The notes: generated by a model from the letters alone, not told the origin. DNA of 31,009 nucleotides from an uncultured Bacilli bacterium (GCA_934101685.1 CAKORZ010000007.1:1-31009); one strand, 5' to 3'; counted from the first letter of the stretch, positions 8,367-17,534 are shown. Numbers and translations are program-made.

Positions 8367-9246
8367 TGTTTTTAACCTCCCTTAAAAAGATTTCTTCAAG
8401 ATTATCTTTTTTAATAAGAACGCTTTTAACTAATACTTCTTCTTTTATTAACAATTCAAAAATGTCCTTTTCTAACTTATTAACATCACTATAATTAATC
8501 TCCAAACAATTTTCTATACTATCACTAAAACTATTTTCATATTCTAATTTATCTCTAATTTTTAAAAGATCTTCCCTATTTTTAAATTCAACTTGAATAG
8601 TTTGCTTATCTGAAAACATATCTTTTATTGCATTTGATACTATAATTTTTCCTTTATTAATTAATATTACATAATCACACACTCTTTCAATATCAGTTAA
8701 TATGTGAGACGAAAATATAATTGTTACTTTTCCTCTTAATGCATTAATAGTATCAAATATCTCTTTTCTACCAATTGGATCAAGTGCAGACACAGGTTCA
8801 TCCATTATTAAAACATCCGGTTCATCTACAATAACAGAAGCAATTCCTGCTTTTTGTCTAAGTCCTCTAGACAATTTACTAATCTTATGATTTATATAAT
8901 CACTCAAATCTAAAAGTTTTAACACCTCATTAATTCTATATTCTTTATCTTTTTCATAATGAGCTATATCAAGTAAAAAATTTAAATATTCTTTAATAGT
9001 ATAAAATTCATAAAAATTAGGAACATCTTGCAAATACTTAATTTTCAAATTTTTATCATACTCAATATAACCCTCATCACATTTAACTTGATTCATTATC
9101 ATCTTCATAATAGTAGTCTTACCTGCTCCATTAGGCCCTAAAAGACCACAAACAGTACCCTTTTGAATATCAAAACTAGCCTTATTTACTACTTTTCTAT
9201 TATTATATATTTTAGTTACATCATGTAAACTAAGTATATTTTCCAT
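8359..9246 (-). CDS. ABC transporter ATP-binding protein
   Basis: A cytosolic ATPase that powers the adjacent ABC-2 permease. Walker A is GPNGAGKTT (about 38-46), the signature is LSRGLRQK (family form LSGGxxQR), Walker B is VLIMDEP, followed by a D-loop SALDP and H-loop SSH. A C-terminal extension of about 80 residues is typical of the CcmA/NatA-type exporters. The open frame starts at 9264, but that ATG overlaps the ribosome binding site (GGAGG) of the ATG at 9246, so the latter is chosen, giving 295 aa. It lies downstream of the feo cluster without a clear terminator, so co-transcription with feo is possible. Confidence 0.92.
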   Translation of the reverse strand: MENILSLHDVTKIYNNRKVVNKASFDIQKGTVCGLLGPNGAGKTTIMKMIMNQVKCDEGYIEYDKNLKIKYLQDVPNFYEFYTIKEYLNFLLDIAHYEKDKEYRINEVLKLLDLSDYINHKISKLSRGLRQKAGIASVIVDEPDVLIMDEPVSALDPIGRKEIFDTINALRGKVTIIFSSHILTDIERVCDYVILINKGKIIVSNAIKDMFSDKQTIQVEFKNREDLLKIRDKLEYENSFSDSIENCLEINYSDVNKLEKDIFELLIKEEVLVKSVLIKKDNLEEIFLREVKNNA

Positions 9247-9302
9247 ATATATTCCTCCAATCATTAAAAGTTTAGCACATTATTTTTAAATTATAAATAA
9301 AA

Positions 9303-9422
9303 CTATTCTTTTTTACTTTTCTTACATTTTTTATTTTTACACAAATAACAATTATGACATAAATTATTTTTTGATTTAAAAACAAAAAGCATAATTATAC
9401 ATATTAAAATTATATTAATCAT
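9303..9422 (-). CDS. FeoB-associated Cys-rich membrane protein, 39 aa
   Basis: A very short gene. The protein has one N-terminal transmembrane helix (INIILICIIMLFVF) and a basic tail with the Cys pattern LCHNCYLCKNKKC. This layout fits the FeoB-associated Cys-rich membrane protein family that follows feoB in many Firmicutes, analogous to FeoC. The role in ferrous iron uptake is unproven; metal or redox sensing by the cysteines is speculation. The start ATG shares an ATGA with the feoB stop (4-nt overlap), indicating translational coupling. Confidence 0.82.
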   Translation of the reverse strand: MINIILICIIMLFVFKSKNNLCHNCYLCKNKKCKKSKKE

Positions 9423-11293
9423 AAAACACCTACTATTAAAGAGCCTATTAAATAAATTAAAAAAGATAAAAACCATGCCACAACAAATTGCACTAACAAA
9501 GCTAAATATATTTTTTTATTATTTAACTCTTTTTTCATTGTTTTAACTGCACTAATACAAGGAATACTAAATAAATTAAAACTAACAAAAGAATAAGCAG
9601 ATACTTTATTAAAAAAAGAAAAAGAAGCACTTTCAAATATATTATTACTTTTAGCAATAACAGCCATTGAACTAACAACTTGCTCTTTAGCTATTAATCC
9701 CTGTATTATACAAGCTGTAGCCTCATAGCTATTTTTACCAATAATGGGATAAAACACCCATGATATACACTTACTAATATTCGCTAATATACTATCATTA
9801 ACACTAACCCCATACTCTAACTTAAAAGAAAAAGACATAAAAAACCATATTGCAATTGATGAAATAAAAATTGTGCTACTAACCCTTTTTATAAAAGATA
9901 CTACTTTTTCATAAACATCTCTAACAACATATTTTATATTAGGAACTTTATATTCTGGTAATTCACTAATATATGTATCATTTTCTTTATTTTTAAATAT
10001 TAGTTTTAATATAAAAGCAATAATTATAATTAACATAATAGAAAGAAAATAAAACGATGCACTTATAAAACCATACTTATCATTAAAAAAAGTTGAAGCA
10101 AATAAAGATATTATTGGGAGTTTTGCACTACAAGGAATAAATGGTGTAAGCATTATTGTATTCTCTTTTTCTAGTTTGTTTTCTATAGTTCTAGTAGACA
10201 TTATTCCAGTAACGCTACACCCACTACCTATAAAAAAAGAAATAAGTGATTTGCCACTTAAACCTATCTTTTTAAATAAACAATCAAACATAAATGCAAT
10301 TCTAGACATATACCCACTAGTTTCAAGTATTGCTATACAAAAAAACAAAATAATTAACTGTGGTACAAATTTCAAAACAACACTAATGCCAGTAATAATA
10401 CCATCATTTATTAAACTAATTATTGCTTTAGAAGCTTTTAATTTAGTGAGAATAAAATTATTTTTATAAATTATTGTAGTAATCATTTCCCCAATAATGT
10501 AATCAAATTTATTACTAGTTGCACTAATTAAAAAATACATAAAGAATATAATTATTATAAAAATAGGTATTCCTATCCACTTATTCAAAACTATACTATC
10601 TAATTTATCATTAATATTTCTTTTATTTATTTTATTAAAAACGCACTTTTCCTTTATATTACATGCATATTTATATCTATAATCAATAAACTCCTCTAAA
10701 TAATCTTTTTCTAATAATCTTATACTATAAAAACGCTTATGACTTAAATTAATATTTTTAGAGTATTCTTCAATTTTACTCTCCATTTTATAATCAAAAA
10801 TTTTATTATTATAACTTAAATTATTATCACTAATGCTTTCAATAAGCTCACTTATCCCAATATTTTTGGTAGAACTCACTTTAATAACCTTAATGTTTAG
10901 CATTTGACTCATTAACTCAGTATCCACTACTATTCCCTTTTTATCTAACAAATCAACCATATTAACTACAATTAATATAGGAATATTTAAATCCATTAAT
11001 TGAGTAGTTAAATACAAACTTCTCTCAATCAAAGAAGCATCAATAACATTGATAATTAAATCAATGTCTTCATTTAAAAGATAATCTCTAGTTATTTTTT
11101 CTTCACTAGAATATGGAAACAAAGAATACACACCGGGCAAGTCAATTACCTCAACATTAGTATTTTTAATAATCCCCATTTTCTTTTCAACTGTTACTCC
11201 AGGAAAATTTCCTATTTTTTGATTTAATCCTGTAAGAGTATTAAATAAAGTAGTTTTACCAGAGTTTTGATTGCCAACAAGCGCTACCTTCAT
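9419..11293 (-). CDS. feoB: Ferrous iron transporter B
   Basis: Inner-membrane Fe(II) transporter with a cytosolic GTPase domain. G1 is GNQNSGKT (7-14), G2 lies in NFPGVTVEK, G3 is DLPGVYSL and G4 is NMVD. A short helical linker precedes the membrane domain (from about 240) with two Gate regions. The first reads GSGCSVTGIMSTRT followed by TPFIPCSAKLPI, the equivalent of the usual GCNVPA...PFMSCGARLP, with cysteines retained. At 624 aa it is slightly shorter than most FeoB (660-770). ATG at 11293 overlaps the end of feoA by 4 nt, and the stop overlaps the next small gene by 4 nt. Confidence 0.95.
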   Translation of the reverse strand: MKVALVGNQNSGKTTLFNTLTGLNQKIGNFPGVTVEKKMGIIKNTNVEVIDLPGVYSLFPYSSEEKITRDYLLNEDIDLIINVIDASLIERSLYLTTQLMDLNIPILIVVNMVDLLDKKGIVVDTELMSQMLNIKVIKVSSTKNIGISELIESISDNNLSYNNKIFDYKMESKIEEYSKNINLSHKRFYSIRLLEKDYLEEFIDYRYKYACNIKEKCVFNKINKRNINDKLDSIVLNKWIGIPIFIIIIFFMYFLISATSNKFDYIIGEMITTIIYKNNFILTKLKASKAIISLINDGIITGISVVLKFVPQLIILFFCIAILETSGYMSRIAFMFDCLFKKIGLSGKSLISFFIGSGCSVTGIMSTRTIENKLEKENTIMLTPFIPCSAKLPIISLFASTFFNDKYGFISASFYFLSIMLIIIIAFILKLIFKNKENDTYISELPEYKVPNIKYVVRDVYEKVVSFIKRVSSTIFISSIAIWFFMSFSFKLEYGVSVNDSILANISKCISWVFYPIIGKNSYEATACIIQGLIAKEQVVSSMAVIAKSNNIFESASFSFFNKVSAYSFVSFNLFSIPCISAVKTMKKELNNKKIYLALLVQFVVAWFLSFLIYLIGSLIVGVL

Positions 11294-11517
11294 ATTTTTA
11301 AAACCTCAATATTACTTAAATCTTTTCTTCTAAGACACAATTCATACCCTCTAACCTCAATACTAATAGGATCATTAAAAGGTGCTATTTTCTTTATACA
11401 TATAATAGTATTCCTAGTTAATCCCATTTCTAACATCTTTCTTTTTAAAATATTATCACTTATATTTACATTAATAATCTTAGCTTTCTCTCCCTTTTTT
11501 AATTCGCTTATATGCAA
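11290..11517 (-). CDS. feoA: Ferrous iron transport protein A
   Basis: A 75-aa SH3-like cytosolic partner of FeoB. The fold pattern is clear: an N-terminal LKKGEKAKIINV, the LKRKMLEMGLTRNT helix-turn, IAPFNDPISIEVRGYELCLRRKDL strands and a short C-terminus. It is first in the feoA-feoB-small-Cys-protein operon. ATG at 11517 has GAGGTGA about 12 nt upstream, slightly long spacing. It is divergently transcribed from the glutamine-amidotransferase-like gene across a 72-nt region. Confidence 0.93.
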   Translation of the reverse strand: MHISELKKGEKAKIINVNISDNILKRKMLEMGLTRNTIICIKKIAPFNDPISIEVRGYELCLRRKDLSNIEVLKI

Positions 11518-11542
11518 AAGTAGTCACCTCTTTACTAAAAGA

Positions 11543-11576
11543 TATGAATATAAAAAGTAATATATTTCATATAATT
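11543..11576. promoter_or_regulatory. Divergent promoter region with imperfect inverted repeat (feoA / C26 hydrolase)
   Basis: The 72-nt spacer between feoA and the plus-strand gene holds TATGAATATA (43-52 of this block) and TATATTTCATA (11561-11571), an imperfect inverted repeat with one extra base. A TATAAT on the plus strand (11570-11575) overlaps the right arm and would start transcription only a few bases before the plus-strand ATG. The arrangement could be an operator, but in such AT-rich DNA this may be chance. Confidence 0.3.
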
Positions 11577-11589
11577 TAGTGGTGATAAA

Positions 11590-12222
11590 ATGAAAATAGG
11601 TATAACAACTAGAACTTTTAATAGTTCTACTAACGCAAAGTTAAATGCTGTACCATCCACTTACATAAACATAATAAACGAAGATAATTTTCCCATAATT
11701 ATTGATAATAATATTGATGCAATAAAAAATAAAGAATATCTTTTAAACTTAATAAAAGATATTGATGGATTTATTTTAGGTGGAGGAGATGAAACTAGTG
11801 AAGTAGATATGTTTATAATAGATTATTGTTATAAAAATGATATTCCTTTACTAGGTATCTGTTTAGGCATGCAAGAAATAGCTTTATATTTTAATGAAAA
11901 AGGATTAAAAAAGTTAAATAATTTATCTCATTTTGACATGAATAGTGATTATTTACATACAGTTAAATTAAATAAAAAAGGATACTTATATAACTTATTA
12001 AAACAAGATAGCATACCTGTCAACAGTAGACATAAATATTGTGTTTTAAACAATAAAAATTTTGTTATAGAAGGTAAATGTGACAATGTAATTGAAGCAT
12101 TCAAAGTAAAACAAAAAAAGTACATTTTAGGAGTTCAATTTCATCCCGAAATAATGTACTTTTATGATAATAATGCAAAACAATTATTTAATGATTTCTT
12201 TAAAGCTTGTTCTAAAAAATAA
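11590..12222 (+). CDS. Class I glutamine amidotransferase-like hydrolase (peptidase C26, gamma-glutamyl-GABA hydrolase-like)
   Basis: A 210-aa class I GATase-fold hydrolase of the peptidase C26/PuuD type, which cleaves gamma-glutamyl bonds in small molecules. Seen are FILGGGDE (61-68), the nucleophile elbow GICLGMQ with C91, NSRHKY, and GVQFHPE providing the His185/Glu187 of the triad. PuuD-like proteins are about 230-250 aa, so this one is compact. ATG at 11590 follows GGTGAT. It is a lone plus-strand gene, and its 3' end overlaps the convergent gpsA by 11 nt. The natural substrate is not known. Confidence 0.83.
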   Translation: MKIGITTRTFNSSTNAKLNAVPSTYINIINEDNFPIIIDNNIDAIKNKEYLLNLIKDIDGFILGGGDETSEVDMFIIDYCYKNDIPLLGICLGMQEIALYFNEKGLKKLNNLSHFDMNSDYLHTVKLNKKGYLYNLLKQDSIPVNSRHKYCVLNNKNFVIEGKCDNVIEAFKVKQKKYILGVQFHPEIMYFYDNNAKQLFNDFFKACSKK

Positions 12223-13177
12223 ACTCTTTCTTTATACTTCTCAAAAATAATTTATTTAGTGAATCTCTAGGATCTTTATTTTCATATAAAATACCATAAA
12301 CAACTTCACATATTGGCATATCAATATTCTTTTCTTTAGCAATATTCATCATTGCTTTAACTGTATAATAACCCTCTGCTAAACTGTTGTATTCTTCTTT
12401 TTTAACAAAAAGTTCCCCAAACATTCTATTATGACTATGTTCGCTAAAAACAGTAGCCTCATAATCCCCTAAATGGCAAAGGCCATAAGCAGAGCGTTCA
12501 TTTCCTCCCATTGCTTTAATAAATCTAGATACTTCAACTGTTCCTCTAGACATAAGTGCACCTTTTAAAGAAGATAACCCAAGACCATCTAACATACCTG
12601 CAGCTATACCAATTACATTCTTACTAGCAGCACCAATTTCATTACCAACTAAATCAGTACCATAATAAAATCTAATTAAACTACTAGAAAATTCTTTTAC
12701 TAGTTCTTCTTTTAATAAATTATTTTTAGAATCTATAACCATGCAATTAGGAACACCCTTAACAAACTCCTCTACGTGCCCCGGCCCAATCCACACAGCA
12801 ATTCTATTAGTCCCATCACAAAACTCCTCAACTACTTGACTAAGCCTATACCCTGTAGATATTTCTATACCTTTCATACACAAAATAAATGTCTTATTTT
12901 TTATTCCTACATTTACTAATTCCTTCATTAAATCTCTAACGCCTTGTGAATTAATAGATATAACAATAGTGTCATTTTCTAATGCTTTCTTCAAATTGCT
13001 TTCTAATTTCAAACTATTACTAAGCACTACTTTACCATTAGTTCTAGTCTCTTTAAATCTTTTAAAATCTTGTGAAGACTCTCTACCATATAAAGTAACA
13101 TTTTTACCTATTTTGTCCAAATAATAAGCAATAAAGCTACCCCATCTACCACAACCTATAACTGTAATATTATCCAT
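12212..13177 (-). CDS. gpsA: Glycerol-3-phosphate dehydrogenase [NAD(P)+]
   Basis: Cytosolic enzyme reducing dihydroxyacetone phosphate to sn-glycerol 3-phosphate, the backbone for membrane phospholipids. The 321-aa length is typical. The Rossmann motif is GCGRWGS (8-14). The catalytic-domain signature runs from GAASKNVIGIAAG, with the catalytic Lys, through DGLGLSSLKGALMSRG, then GLCHLGDYEATVFSEHSHNR, close to the canonical GLAGLGDLxxTCxSxxSRN. ATG at 13177 follows CGGAGG. It probably has its own promoter, since a terminator lies between it and the methyltransferase gene. Confidence 0.93.
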   Translation of the reverse strand: MDNITVIGCGRWGSFIAYYLDKIGKNVTLYGRESSQDFKRFKETRTNGKVVLSNSLKLESNLKKALENDTIVISINSQGVRDLMKELVNVGIKNKTFILCMKGIEISTGYRLSQVVEEFCDGTNRIAVWIGPGHVEEFVKGVPNCMVIDSKNNLLKEELVKEFSSSLIRFYYGTDLVGNEIGAASKNVIGIAAGMLDGLGLSSLKGALMSRGTVEVSRFIKAMGGNERSAYGLCHLGDYEATVFSEHSHNRMFGELFVKKEEYNSLAEGYYTVKAMMNIAKEKNIDMPICEVVYGILYENKDPRDSLNKLFLRSIKKEFIF

Positions 13178-13192
13178 ATTTTCCTCCGAAAT

Positions 13193-13217
13193 AAAAAGTG
13201 AATTGCTTCACCTTTTT
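13193..13217. terminator. Terminator between methyltransferase and gpsA
   Basis: Minus-strand reading: AAGGTGAA, loop GCAA, TTCACTTT and more Ts (one G-T pair). It directly follows the methyltransferase stop and precedes the gpsA RBS. The complementary strand also ends in a T tract, so it could act in both directions. Confidence 0.75.
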
Positions 13218-13222
13218 ATATT

Positions 13223-14014
13223 TTAATTTTTCTTACAAATATACAACATATGAGAACTATATCCAAATAATTCTTCTCTTTCACACCTAGTTAAGTGATA
13301 TGCCATATAAACTCCAAATTCCGTTTCATTAAATGAATCTATTTGATCTGCTAATATCTCTGATAAGCCATCACTAGATACTGACATAACCTTAGAAACA
13401 TTATTCTTATTAACCATATTTTCAAAATCTTTTACATTAGTAGAGTAGAAAATTTCATCTTGTAATGGTTTAAAATTAAAATCAGCATCACAAAGTTTTT
13501 TATAATCCATAATATTTCCCTTTTGAACCATGTATCTTTCAAACATTGCATCATTAGTTAAATATGAGAAAATTATTATTCCATCTTTCTTAGTAACTCT
13601 AATAGCTTCTTGTATTGCTTTTTCAATATCTTTTTTATTAAAAATATGATACATAGGTCCTAAAGACAAAGTCACATCAAATAGTTCATCTGCATATATT
13701 CCAAGATCAACAGCATCAGCTGATCTAACTTTTAAATTTTTAACCTCTTCACTAGCAGCATTTAAAATTTCTAAATTATGTTCACTGATTTCTACAGCTT
13801 CTACTTTATATCCCTTTTTTGCTAAATATAAAGAATAAGCTCCAGTACCTGCACCAAGTTCTAATATTTTAGCACCCTTTTTTGCAAACTTTTCTATATA
13901 TGTTACATTAGTAAGAAACTCTACTTTACGATGGTTCTTTAAAAATCTTTCATCTTCTTTATATGTATTATAATAATCTTTTACAATAGCTTCTCTTTTA
14001 TCTTTTTGAGGCAT
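13223..14014 (-). CDS. Class I SAM-dependent methyltransferase
   Basis: A 263-aa methyltransferase of the UbiE/methyltransferase-11/25 type. Motif I is ILELGAGTGAYS, followed by the acidic VEAVEIS loop, motif II-like FDVTLSLGPMYHI and post-motif GIIIFSYL. The substrate is unknown. The frame is open to 14062, but those 16 residues are hydrophobic and overlap the previous terminator; ATG at 14014 with AGGAGTG is the clear start. It stands between two terminators, so it is probably monocistronic. Confidence 0.85.
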   Translation of the reverse strand: MPQKDKREAIVKDYYNTYKEDERFLKNHRKVEFLTNVTYIEKFAKKGAKILELGAGTGAYSLYLAKKGYKVEAVEISEHNLEILNAASEEVKNLKVRSADAVDLGIYADELFDVTLSLGPMYHIFNKKDIEKAIQEAIRVTKKDGIIIFSYLTNDAMFERYMVQKGNIMDYKKLCDADFNFKPLQDEIFYSTNVKDFENMVNKNNVSKVMSVSSDGLSEILADQIDSFNETEFGVYMAYHLTRCEREELFGYSSHMLYICKKN

Positions 14015-14046
14015 TATTATCACTCCTAGTAATAAAATAACATAAA

Positions 14047-14090
14047 AACAAAAAAACTCCAATAAATCGCTTTAATTCATTGAAGTTTTT
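14047..14090 (-). terminator. Terminator of the three-gene peptidase operon
   Basis: Minus-strand arms AAACTTCAAT (14079-14088) and ATTGGAGTTT (14054-14063) with a 15-nt loop and one G-T pair, followed by a T tract. It lies directly after the stop at 14097. Confidence 0.75.
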
Positions 14091-14096
14091 AATAGT

Positions 14097-14828
14097 TTAT
14101 CTTTTCAAAAGATTAGAATAGTTAAATGAAGATTTCTTTGCTTCCTTAGACATTAATAGTTTTTTAGAACGCTTTATAATATTTTTATATTCATCTAAAT
14201 TAATATACTCTTTTAAAGTATGTGGATTGTAATAAGCGCTAGACAAGTTAACAGCAGCTTTATTTGTTAATGGCGCTAAAATTGAAATATCACTATATGT
14301 GCCATTTGCTTCTTCCCATCCCTTTTTACATATAAACTTTTTAAATTCATCATTATTACATCTATAAAAAACTGCATCATTATTTCCTTTTCTATCAAAT
14401 TGAACTATAAAATTAGAGTTTTTAACTTGCTCTAATAATTTACTATTTTTAATAGCCTCTTGCATTCCTAAACATCCTTTTTCCTCATCTTCAGTAAATA
14501 TAATCGTAGGTTTAAGTCCTGCATTAACAAGTTCACAAATAATACCAACACCACATCTATCATCTCCACCAATTCCATTAATCGATGACAAACAATAATT
14601 ATTATCTTTAGTAAAACTAAATATGCTACTTAATGTACATTTATTTTTATGAACAGTATCTAAATGTGCAACTAAAGTATATGGATCACTACCCTTAACA
14701 TACAAATACCTCTCTTTAAATGAAACATCATTTCCCTTATATTTCTTTTTCAAAAAATCGTGTAAAAATAATTTGAGTTCATTTTGATCCATACATAAAA
14801 TCTCTAATAAAAGTTTACTTACATTCAT
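14097..14828 (-). CDS. Small M20/M28-like zinc peptidase
   Basis: A 243-aa cytosolic co-catalytic zinc peptidase-like protein. The five ligands of the M20/M28/M42 clan can be placed: H55 in AHLDTV, D89/D90 in GIGGDDRCG, E115/E116 in TEDEEKG (general base plus ligand), D145 in QFDRKG and H203 in YNPHTLKEY. It lacks the lid/dimerisation domain of M20 enzymes, so it is a minimal catalytic domain. ATG at 14828 has AGGAAG upstream and lies 8 nt after the HExxH protease gene. Context suggests it trims peptides made or bound by the two upstream proteins; that is inference. Confidence 0.8.
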   Translation of the reverse strand: MNVSKLLLEILCMDQNELKLFLHDFLKKKYKGNDVSFKERYLYVKGSDPYTLVAHLDTVHKNKCTLSSIFSFTKDNNYCLSSINGIGGDDRCGVGIICELVNAGLKPTIIFTEDEEKGCLGMQEAIKNSKLLEQVKNSNFIVQFDRKGNNDAVFYRCNNDEFKKFICKKGWEEANGTYSDISILAPLTNKAAVNLSSAYYNPHTLKEYINLDEYKNIIKRSKKLLMSKEAKKSSFNYSNLLKR

Positions 14829-14836
14829 ACAAACAA

Positions 14837-16198
14837 TTACTTCCTATTATTCTTTTTAGCTTCAATAATCCTCTTTTTCATCTCTTTAAGTTGCTCATTG
14901 TATATTGAGTTAAAAGATTTTCCATAAAATTTTTCAATATAAGGAATATACTTATCATAATCATAAAAATCTATCATTGACTCATATTCATCACTAATAA
15001 CACCATATATATTTTCTTGTGCCTTTTTAATATCTAAAAATTGTTTTAACACAATTTTGCCTTCAAGTAAAGCAAATGGCTGAATACTATATAGTAAAAA
15101 GTTTTCACTATCTTTAACATAATTAATTAATTTTCCATTATTAGTATACATATTTATCTTTATTTCTTCTTTAAGTTTAGGATTACAATCCTCTTTGTCA
15201 TTAATGATATCAGCAACTTTAGTTTGAAATTCATATGTAAATAACATATTTAATATACCTAAAATATCATTTCTAGAAAATAAGTCTTTATTTATTTTTA
15301 TACCTGAATTACCTTTTTTATCTATTTTAACATGCGTATTTTTGTTTATTCTTCTATCATATTCTCTTAAAATTTCAACTTTATAATCATCATCTAAATA
15401 ACCCCAAACATAAACAGAAAGCAAAGAATTTATCTCTTCAAATGACATTTCCTCTAAATTCTTTTCCATAATTTTACTAGCTATTTTTATACACTTTTTT
15501 TCAGTTTCAAATTTTTTATTATTTGTATTAAATAAATTAAAAACTTCTTCTCTTTTTTCTTCTCTATTATTACAATACAAATCTTCATTAGAAAAATATA
15601 TCATTATAGTAGTAGCAAGTCTTCTTGCATATATAACAAACTGCTCATCCTCACCATATTTTTCCTTAATTATCTCATACGCTTTCTTAGTACATGATAA
15701 CCCTGTCTTAAAAGCATCTTCTTCAACTGGTTGATAATAGTATAAATGACCATTTTCTCCTACATTACTTATATAATTACTAAAGCCCATTGGAGAATTC
15801 AAAAAGTTTATTTTCCAATCTTTAATTTGTTTTTCACTAGCATACTCAATGTCACTCAAATTTCCATCTACCGCTCTATGTTGAAAGTTATGTCTAAGTT
15901 CATGAAATAAAGTATCCATAACATCATATTGACTCTCTGAACTAATGCCATCCTTACTAACAGAAACAACTGATGATAAATCCTCATATACACCCGCATT
16001 ATGTCCTAAATTAATATTTTGCATTTTTACAGAATCCATTTTAAATATTTCACAATATTTATTAATAAAGCTTTGTATTAATTCATTTCTAGCTTTTATA
16101 TCCATAGAATTCCAAAAAGAGGAATGAAATTTATATATAATATTCAAAAATTCTTCATTATTAAATAAATAATCATAAAATTTGTCATATTCAAACAT
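14837..16198 (-). CDS. Putative HExxH zinc metalloprotease (unnamed family)
   Basis: A 453-aa soluble protein without a signal peptide. HELRH at 99-103 is a zinc-protease motif, and 56 residues later YYQPVEEDAF (154-163) supplies a likely third ligand, E159 or E160. The 'QPxExDA' element is common to several HExxH peptidase families. The remaining roughly 280 residues are Lys/Glu-rich and helical with no recognised domain. The frame opens at 16222, but ATG at 16198 has AAGGAGG at ideal spacing. It starts 1 nt after the stop of an upstream paralogue. The family name and substrate are unknown to me. Confidence 0.75.
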   Translation of the reverse strand: MFEYDKFYDYLFNNEEFLNIIYKFHSSFWNSMDIKARNELIQSFINKYCEIFKMDSVKMQNINLGHNAGVYEDLSSVVSVSKDGISSESQYDVMDTLFHELRHNFQHRAVDGNLSDIEYASEKQIKDWKINFLNSPMGFSNYISNVGENGHLYYYQPVEEDAFKTGLSCTKKAYEIIKEKYGEDEQFVIYARRLATTIMIYFSNEDLYCNNREEKREEVFNLFNTNNKKFETEKKCIKIASKIMEKNLEEMSFEEINSLLSVYVWGYLDDDYKVEILREYDRRINKNTHVKIDKKGNSGIKINKDLFSRNDILGILNMLFTYEFQTKVADIINDKEDCNPKLKEEIKINMYTNNGKLINYVKDSENFLLYSIQPFALLEGKIVLKQFLDIKKAQENIYGVISDEYESMIDFYDYDKYIPYIEKFYGKSFNSIYNEQLKEMKKRIIEAKKNNRK

Positions 16199-16199
16199 A

Positions 16200-17534
16200 T
16201 TATCTTCCTCCTTTTCTAACAACTTTTTCTTTCAAAGCATTGAATTGAAGTTCTCTAATTTCTTCATATGATTTATTAAATGTAAATTGCGCAAATGCTT
16301 CTAATTTACTATCATCTTCCCTCTTTAGTGAAGAATATCCATCATTAAATATTTCATTTTCCTTAATACACTCATTTATAACATTATTGTAATAGTTAAC
16401 TAAAGCTACTTTACATTCTGTATATGCAAAAGCTTTGCCCATATACTCGCATTCTATTTGATCACTATCATTTTTGATTTTCACGAAATACTCTAAGCAT
16501 TCTTTAGCTTCACTCTTCAATTTTTCATCTTCTATTTCCCATAGCAAATCATTTTCTATTTTAAGACTTGCTACATACTCCATTAATCCGTTAATTTCAT
16601 ATCCTTCATCAGCAATTATTCCTTTATTGCCTATAATTAAAATATTATTTCCTGTTTCATCCTTAACAATATTCATTGAATTAAGTAACTCATCTAACCC
16701 ATCATAACCTGCTAATGTAGTTTTGCAAAACCATTTATATAAATTTAATCTAAATACATCATCTAAATTACAAATAACTTTATAATTAAATAAAGAAAAC
16801 AAAAGTTTAGAATTTTCTTCATCTATATGATCATTACAATAATCTATTAATTTATTTAACTTATCTACTTCTTCATTTATTTTTTCAAATCTTTCAAGCA
16901 TAACTTTATAATTTTCATCAACAATTTTTTGCTTTCTTTCATTATCAAATGAAGCAGTCATAAGACTAGAAACTTGCTCTCCAATGTATTTATCCATTCC
17001 ATATTTTTTATGCATATATCTAAGTAAATCATATGTAAATAATTGTGCTTCCTTACTAGCTTCATGAACAATTGGTTGAAAAAAGAAATTTTTGCTTTCC
17101 CTACCAAAATGGTTATTCCACTCTCCAAACATTGAAGAAGCATAATTAACAATAAATGTCTTTTCTTTTTCACTTTTTGCTCTATTAGGTGCATCACAAG
17201 CACTATAATTTTTTTCAATAGCTAATTCTAACATATAATTAGTAATTAAAAGATATGGATTATAAGTTCTACTCAATAGTTCATCTTTTATTAATATACA
17301 ATCTGCACATACTGCTACATTTTGATAAATTAACTCTTCAAACAATTCTTTTTCTCTCATTACTTTACTAGAAAAATAAGGATCAACTTTAGTTATAACT
17401 CGTTGCAATTCTTTAAATATTTGCATTCTTTGAGAAACAGTTGCCTTTTTCCAGTTTTCTTCTTTTAAAATAGGTAAAATTTTTAAAAATCCTTCATCAT
17501 TATACAATTCTTTTTCAATTTTTCTAATATTCAT
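16200..17534 (-). CDS. Degenerate paralogue of the adjacent metalloprotease (predicted pseudoenzyme)
   Basis: A 444-aa soluble protein, not recognised alone but clearly related to its downstream neighbour. Both begin with an 'x-NxEGFL/NNEEFL' segment, share a FFFQPIVHEA (here) versus YYYQPVEEDAF block followed by similar helices (KKYGMDKYIGEQ vs EKYGEDEQFVIY), a KAFAYTECKVAL vs QPFALLEGKIVL segment and a KSYEEIRELQFNALKEK vs KSFNSIYNEQLKEMKKR tail. The HExxH site is absent (NYMLELAIEK in its place) and the third-ligand Glu is replaced (PIVHEA). It is therefore expected to be catalytically dead and perhaps regulatory. ATG at 17534; the RBS is weak (GGATGTGG). Confidence 0.72.
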   Translation of the reverse strand: MNIRKIEKELYNDEGFLKILPILKEENWKKATVSQRMQIFKELQRVITKVDPYFSSKVMREKELFEELIYQNVAVCADCILIKDELLSRTYNPYLLITNYMLELAIEKNYSACDAPNRAKSEKEKTFIVNYASSMFGEWNNHFGRESKNFFFQPIVHEASKEAQLFTYDLLRYMHKKYGMDKYIGEQVSSLMTASFDNERKQKIVDENYKVMLERFEKINEEVDKLNKLIDYCNDHIDEENSKLLFSLFNYKVICNLDDVFRLNLYKWFCKTTLAGYDGLDELLNSMNIVKDETGNNILIIGNKGIIADEGYEINGLMEYVASLKIENDLLWEIEDEKLKSEAKECLEYFVKIKNDSDQIECEYMGKAFAYTECKVALVNYYNNVINECIKENEIFNDGYSSLKREDDSKLEAFAQFTFNKSYEEIRELQFNALKEKVVRKGGR

